A stretch of 24,377 bases of DNA, taken from CAYRXE01 sp964428205. GTDB taxonomy: Bacteria > Patescibacteriota > Gracilibacteria > Peribacterales > Peribacteraceae. The stretch is from assembly GCA_964428205.1 (NCBI GenBank), contig CAYRXE010000011.1:1-24377 (forward strand), read 5' to 3'. Positions 21,699 to 24,377 of the stretch are shown here, one piece after another; position 1 is the first letter of the stretch, and every line of letters starts with the position of its first letter. The notes beneath the pieces were generated by a model. That model had not been told where the DNA came from, did not search any database, and worked only from the letters and a program-made list of their open reading frames with translations. Position numbers and translations under genes: made by a program.

Positions 21699-21775
21699 CC
21701 TAGTTCTGCGTAGCAGAACGTCATAGACAAAGGATCTACTCGGTCCACGCCGTTCTTTACAGTCGCATTCCCTTT

Positions 21776-21851
21776 GGGTCGGTAGCTCAGTTGGTAGAGC
21801 AGTGCCCTTTTAAGGCATTGGTCGCGGGTTCGAGCCCCGCCCGACCCACCA
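21776..21851 (+). tRNA. tRNA-Lys(TTT)
   Basis: 76 nt with encoded CCA. Acceptor GGGTCGG pairs with CCGACCC; D-stem GCTC/GAGC; anticodon stem GTGCC/GGCAT around loop CTTTTAA, giving anticodon TTT; T-arm GCGGG-TTCGAGC-CCCGC. A partial copy of its 5' end precedes it by 95 nt. Confidence 0.96.
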
Positions 21852-21854
21852 TAC

Positions 21855-21883
21855 TTGTCTGCGCAAATTGTACTCGGTACTAT
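21855..21883 (+). promoter_or_regulatory. Promoter of the secreted protein gene
   Basis: -35 box TTGTCT (21855-21860), 17-nt spacer, -10 box TACTAT (21878-21883). The ATG at 21892 follows the -10 box by 8 nt, so the mRNA should be leaderless. It begins only 4 nt after the tRNA-Lys CCA. Confidence 0.65.
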
Positions 21884-21891
21884 TCGCGCAT

Positions 21892-22533
21892 ATGAAAACC
21901 ACACCCTCTTCTCTCTTTTTTATTTCCATCGCCACAGTCGTGGCTGCGTTTTCTGTGACAAGTGTCTCTGCGCAAACACGCTTCTCGGCAACGTCATCGG
22001 TACGAGCACTGAGTTCGAGTAGCTCATCGAAGTCTTCCGAAATGACTGCCAAATCATTCTCGGCACCAGCTGGTGTAGATGCTTCGGTAAAAATTTCTGA
22101 GCTTCCGTACTGTGGGAACTCCAAAGAAGACAATGCACTCGTTTGGGACAAAGCTTCTAAAAAGTGGATCTGTAAGCCAATTTCGACACTCATGCCTCCA
22201 AAATGCGACGGTGCCGATCAGGCACTTCGCTACGACGGCAAGGCTTGGAGGTGCGATACTGTCGTGGGATTGCTCGTGGCGCACACTGCAACGTTTGATG
22301 ATTTAAAAGGAAAGAACACCTGTGACACAAAGAACACCTGGGGTGGCGCAACATGCACAGTAGGATCGAGCGGCATGTCTGCCACACTCAAGTGCCCTCC
22401 GAACACCACTCAAGTGGATACGAATGCGCTCAATGGCTACGAACTGACGCCAAAGGACAGCAAGACCATGGATCAGTTTAGCGGCGAGTACCACGCTTTC
22501 TGTTTTTCGAGAGGTATCACTATCGCCAAGTAG
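21892..22533 (+). CDS. Secreted Ser-rich, Cys-rich protein
   Basis: 213 aa. MKTTPSSLFFISIATVVAAFSVTSVSA is a Sec signal peptide, cleavage after residue 27. Residues 28-60 are Ser/Ala-rich and probably extended. Two related units follow: C74 to C94 (ALVWDKASKKWIC) and C105 to C121 (ALRYDGKAWRC), a Cys-x(n)-A-L-x-x-D-x(n)-W-x-C pattern seen in several exported proteins. Eight Cys in the mature part (74, 94, 105, 121, 144, 155, 168, 204) could form four disulfides. The family is not recognised. A longer frame starting at 21868 with TTG would begin upstream of the -10 box, so ATG 21892 is chosen. It ends in a strong terminator. Confidence 0.82.
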   Translation: MKTTPSSLFFISIATVVAAFSVTSVSAQTRFSATSSVRALSSSSSSKSSEMTAKSFSAPAGVDASVKISELPYCGNSKEDNALVWDKASKKWICKPISTLMPPKCDGADQALRYDGKAWRCDTVVGLLVAHTATFDDLKGKNTCDTKNTWGGATCTVGSSGMSATLKCPPNTTQVDTNALNGYELTPKDSKTMDQFSGEYHAFCFSRGITIAK

Positions 22534-22549
22534 TACGCAGATCTCTCTA

Positions 22550-22582
22550 CCCCCGCACAGAACACTGTTGCGGGGGTTTTTT
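22550..22582 (+). terminator. Strong rho-independent terminator
   Basis: 8-bp arms CCCCCGCA (22550-22557) and TGCGGGGG (22569-22576), extended by CAG/CTG, followed by six T. Ends the secreted protein transcript. Confidence 0.92.
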
Positions 22583-22601
22583 GTGGCTACACATACCATC
22601 A

Positions 22602-22694
22602 CTAGAACAGCGCTTTGAGAATGAGATAGATCATGGCCCAACCACCGCCAAAGATCAGTGCGATAAGTCCTGCTTTAAGGAGCGTGCTACCCAT
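22602..22694 (-). CDS. Very small (30-aa) membrane protein
   Basis: A 31-codon frame: MGSTLLKAGL, IALIFGGGWAMIYLIL, KALF, stop TAG. It is one hydrophobic helix with a Gly-rich centre, a Lys on each side, and no room for another domain. It occupies most of the 230-nt space between the secreted protein gene and tatD, on the opposite strand. There is no clear Shine-Dalgarno sequence or strong -10 box. It resembles the many tiny single-helix proteins of this lineage, but nothing beyond frame and hydropathy supports it. Confidence 0.45.
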   Translation of the reverse strand: MGSTLLKAGLIALIFGGGWAMIYLILKALF

Positions 22695-22751
22695 AAAGTA
22701 TTGAGGGGAAAGACACTACAGTAGACGCACGAATCAAGCGGCACTTACCTG

Positions 22752-22757
22752 TACAAT
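22752..22757 (+). promoter_or_regulatory. -10 box of tatD
   Basis: TACAAT ends 6 nt before ATG 22764, the same layout as the other leaderless candidates. No clear -35 box. Confidence 0.5.
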
Positions 22758-22763
22758 CTGTGC

Positions 22764-23519
22764 ATGATCGACAGTCACTGCCACTTGGCCGATAAGAAGT
22801 TCCATGCCGATGTTGCGGAGGTTGTTGCGCGTGCAAAAGCTACAGGTGTTTCTCAGATGATCACGATTGCAGATTCATTATCGGAGTCTGAACAGTGCGT
22901 CGCGCTCGCAGAACATTTTGCCGATCTCTCGTGCACGGTGGGAGTGCATCCGCACAATGCGAAGGATTGGAAAACGGCAGACGGAGAAACTCTGCGGATA
23001 CTCGTGAGTTCGTCGAAGAAGGTGAAAGCCATTGGCGAAATTGGCTTGGATTACCACTACAACTTTTCGCCAGCCGAAGCTCAGAAGAAGGCATTTGAAG
23101 ATCAGCTGAACCTCGCTGAGGAACTCAAGCTCCCTGTGGTGATCCACAATCGTGAATCTATTTCGGATCTCAAATCCATTCTCAAGAATCACCCTGTGAA
23201 ATTCGTTCTGCACTGCTGCACAGAGAAATGGAGTGACGTGAAAGATCTCGTCGACGCTGGTTGCATGCTCTCGTTCACAGGCATAGCCACGTACCCAGAC
23301 GCCGCAGACATTCGCGAGACCATTACGAACTGTCCTTTGAATCAGATGATGATCGAGACCGATGCGCCGTACCTCACTCCTGTCCCCCATCGTGGTAAAA
23401 GGAATGAGCCAGCATTCGTCGTGCACGTCGCCGAGACCATCGCGAAGATCAAAGATGTGAGTATGGAGGAAGTCGATAGGGCCACAACTGCTAATGCGGT
23501 AGCCTTCTTCCGCCTTTAG
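22764..23519 (+). CDS. tatD: TatD-family metal-dependent hydrolase / DNase
   Basis: 251 aa, full family length. MIDSHCHL supplies the metal-binding HxH (His5, His7). VGVHPH, GEIGLDYHYNFSP (metal-bridging Glu), VIHNRES and LHCCTE supply further ligands, and IETDAPYLTPVPHRGKRNEP, with the final Asp, is the family signature. TatD proteins are TIM-barrel nucleases removing nucleotides from DNA or RNA 3' ends, in the cytoplasm. The stop TAG is followed with no spacer by tRNA-Arg, so the tRNA must be cut out of the tatD mRNA or have its own promoter within tatD. Confidence 0.95.
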   Translation: MIDSHCHLADKKFHADVAEVVARAKATGVSQMITIADSLSESEQCVALAEHFADLSCTVGVHPHNAKDWKTADGETLRILVSSSKKVKAIGEIGLDYHYNFSPAEAQKKAFEDQLNLAEELKLPVVIHNRESISDLKSILKNHPVKFVLHCCTEKWSDVKDLVDAGCMLSFTGIATYPDAADIRETITNCPLNQMMIETDAPYLTPVPHRGKRNEPAFVVHVAETIAKIKDVSMEEVDRATTANAVAFFRL

Positions 23520-23594
23520 GCTCCCGTAGGTCAATGGATAGACCGCCGGCCTCCGAAGCTGGAGATACAGGTTCGATTCCTGTCGGGAGTACCA
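23520..23594 (+). tRNA. tRNA-Arg(CCG)
   Basis: 75 nt with encoded CCA. Acceptor GCTCCCG pairs with CGGGAGT (one G-U pair); D-stem GGTC/GACC; anticodon stem CCGGC/GCTGG around loop CTCCGAA, giving anticodon CCG; T-arm ACAGG-TTCGATT-CCTGT. Its first base directly follows the tatD stop codon. Confidence 0.95.
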
Positions 23595-23607
23595 CTATCA
23601 TTTGCCT

Positions 23608-24377
23608 ATGAAGGTCGCTCTTGTTCACGAACTCCTGACCATGAAAGGCGGTGCCGAACAGGTGCTCAAATTCTTGAGCGAGATGTTTCCCGATGCTCCT
23701 ATTTACACGCTTCTCTACGACGAGAAGAAGCTTGGCGATTGGTTCCCAAAGGAACGCGTGAGGACCTCCTTCGCGCAACCGAATTTGATGTTCGGGCGCT
23801 GGCAGTTAAACCATCACTTGTACCTCTCGGAGTTTGCGCAGGCAGTAGAAGCGTGGGATTTCTTGGAGTACGACTTGGTCATCAGTAGCTCGTCTGCATT
23901 CGCACATGGCATCCTCACCAACGTAAAACCCAAGCACATCAGTTACGTGCACTCCCCTGCTCGCTACTTGTGGGACCGCACGCACGATGTGCTGAACCGC
24001 GCTGGTCGCGGACCACTGGGCTGGATCAAACGGAGGATGCTCGAGAAGACCTTCCACAAGCTACGCGAGTGGGACAGCGAAGCTGCTGAACGCGCGAATG
24101 TATTGCTTGCCGCATCTAAGGAAGTACAAAGGAGGATCCAGCTGTATTGGCGCAGAGACAGCCAAGTCGTCTATCCACCGATTGATGATGCCTGGCTCAC
24201 GAACGCACCAAAAAGAACGCCAGGTGCGTACTTCTTCGTTGCCTCTACCCTCGTTCCGTATAAGAGGATTGATCTGGCGATCGAAGCTGCCAACCAACTC
24301 CAGGTTCCGCTCAAGATTGCAGGTGATGGACCAGATAAAGCACGGCTCCAAAAGATTGCCGGACCAAACGTGGAGTT
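23608..24377 (+). CDS. GT4-family glycosyltransferase, N-terminal part
   Basis: The frame runs off the window after 256 codons. MKVALVHELLTMKGGAEQVLKFLSEMFPDAPIYTLLYD opens with the GT-B N-terminal strand and the GGAE loop; YDLVISSSSAFAHGIL, HISYVHSPARYLWD and VLLAASKEVQRRI follow the WcaI/WbaZ-like mannosyltransferase pattern. VVYPPIDD and FFVASTLVPYKRIDLAIEAANQL begin the second Rossmann domain, and LKIAGDGPDKARL is the start of the nucleotide-binding region. Family known: retaining enzymes using nucleotide sugars to build surface polysaccharides. Start ATG is 14 nt after tRNA-Arg. The acceptor is unknown. Missing C-terminus probably about 100 residues. Confidence 0.92.
   Translation, partial: MKVALVHELLTMKGGAEQVLKFLSEMFPDAPIYTLLYDEKKLGDWFPKERVRTSFAQPNLMFGRWQLNHHLYLSEFAQAVEAWDFLEYDLVISSSSAFAHGILTNVKPKHISYVHSPARYLWDRTHDVLNRAGRGPLGWIKRRMLEKTFHKLREWDSEAAERANVLLAASKEVQRRIQLYWRRDSQVVYPPIDDAWLTNAPKRTPGAYFFVASTLVPYKRIDLAIEAANQLQVPLKIAGDGPDKARLQKIAGPNVE

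Noticed and set aside
21704..21772. The sequence after the partial tRNA-Lys as an intron-containing or unusual tRNA
   Set aside because: No 3' strand complementary to the GGGTCGG acceptor and no T-arm are found before the intact gene.
1..24377. TGA read as glycine, as in Gracilibacteria
   Set aside because: TGA ends several genes at proper family lengths (the MurF-like gene and metG among them), and no conserved domain contains an in-frame TGA.
1..24377. CRISPR array, rRNA operon or prophage
   Set aside because: No regularly spaced direct repeats, no rRNA gene and no phage structural or integrase genes were seen.

Overview
The window reads as a scaffold from a member of the Patescibacteria / Candidate Phyla Radiation, possibly near the Peregrinibacteria–Peribacteria. 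That placement is inferred from gene content, not from a marker tree. The supporting signs are dense small genes, a VirB4-like ATPase with TrbC/VirB2-like membrane proteins, a FemAB-type transferase beside a membrane-anchored Mur ligase, a PUR-domain protein, many short single-helix proteins, and many start codons lying 6-8 nt after a -10 box (leaderless transcripts). TGA acts as a normal stop (table 11), which argues against the TGA-recoding Gracilibacteria and Absconditabacteria. Encoded 3' CCA on all four intact tRNAs and a run of exactly 100 N (4822-4921) fit a bacterial scaffold with one assembly gap.

Layout. Positions 1-6064 (+) form an envelope block: the end of a polytopic GT-C-like glycosyltransferase, a DUF559 nuclease gene bracketed by inverted repeats, an alpha/beta hydrolase, a MurF-like ligase, a DegT/DnrJ/EryC1 aminotransferase, the gap, a FemAB-type transferase and a small membrane protein. 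A bidirectional terminator separates this from a minus-strand pair, argS followed by a lipoprotein with two SH3b domains and a degenerate NodB domain. A palindrome-rich intergenic region (about 9480-9611) then leads to a lipoprotein gene and the VirB4-like ATPase (+). Positions 13055-15048 hold minus-strand genes: rbfA, nrnA and two small proteins. rbfA diverges from fmt (+) across a symmetrical 10-bp element. Next come a PUR-domain gene, metG and a three-gene operon of pilin-like membrane proteins, all on the minus strand. The right end (+) carries two tRNA-Gly genes, a 76-aa unknown, an orphan histidine kinase with an EF-hand loop in its sensor, a partial plus a complete tRNA-Lys, a secreted cysteine-rich protein, tatD, tRNA-Arg(CCG) and the start of a GT4 glycosyltransferase. 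A 30-aa membrane ORF lies on the minus strand between the secreted protein and tatD.

Working together. The ATPase and the pilin-like operon probably serve one type IV secretion/pilus-like machine. The left-end enzymes look like cell-wall precursor and surface glycan chemistry. argS, metG, fmt, rbfA and the tRNAs are housekeeping translation genes. The most unusual features are the widespread leaderless promoter architecture (including one palindromic element serving two divergent genes), the DUF559 element with its terminal inverted repeats, the palindrome cluster with a perfect Crp-type half-site pair, and a partial tRNA-Lys copy just upstream of the intact gene.
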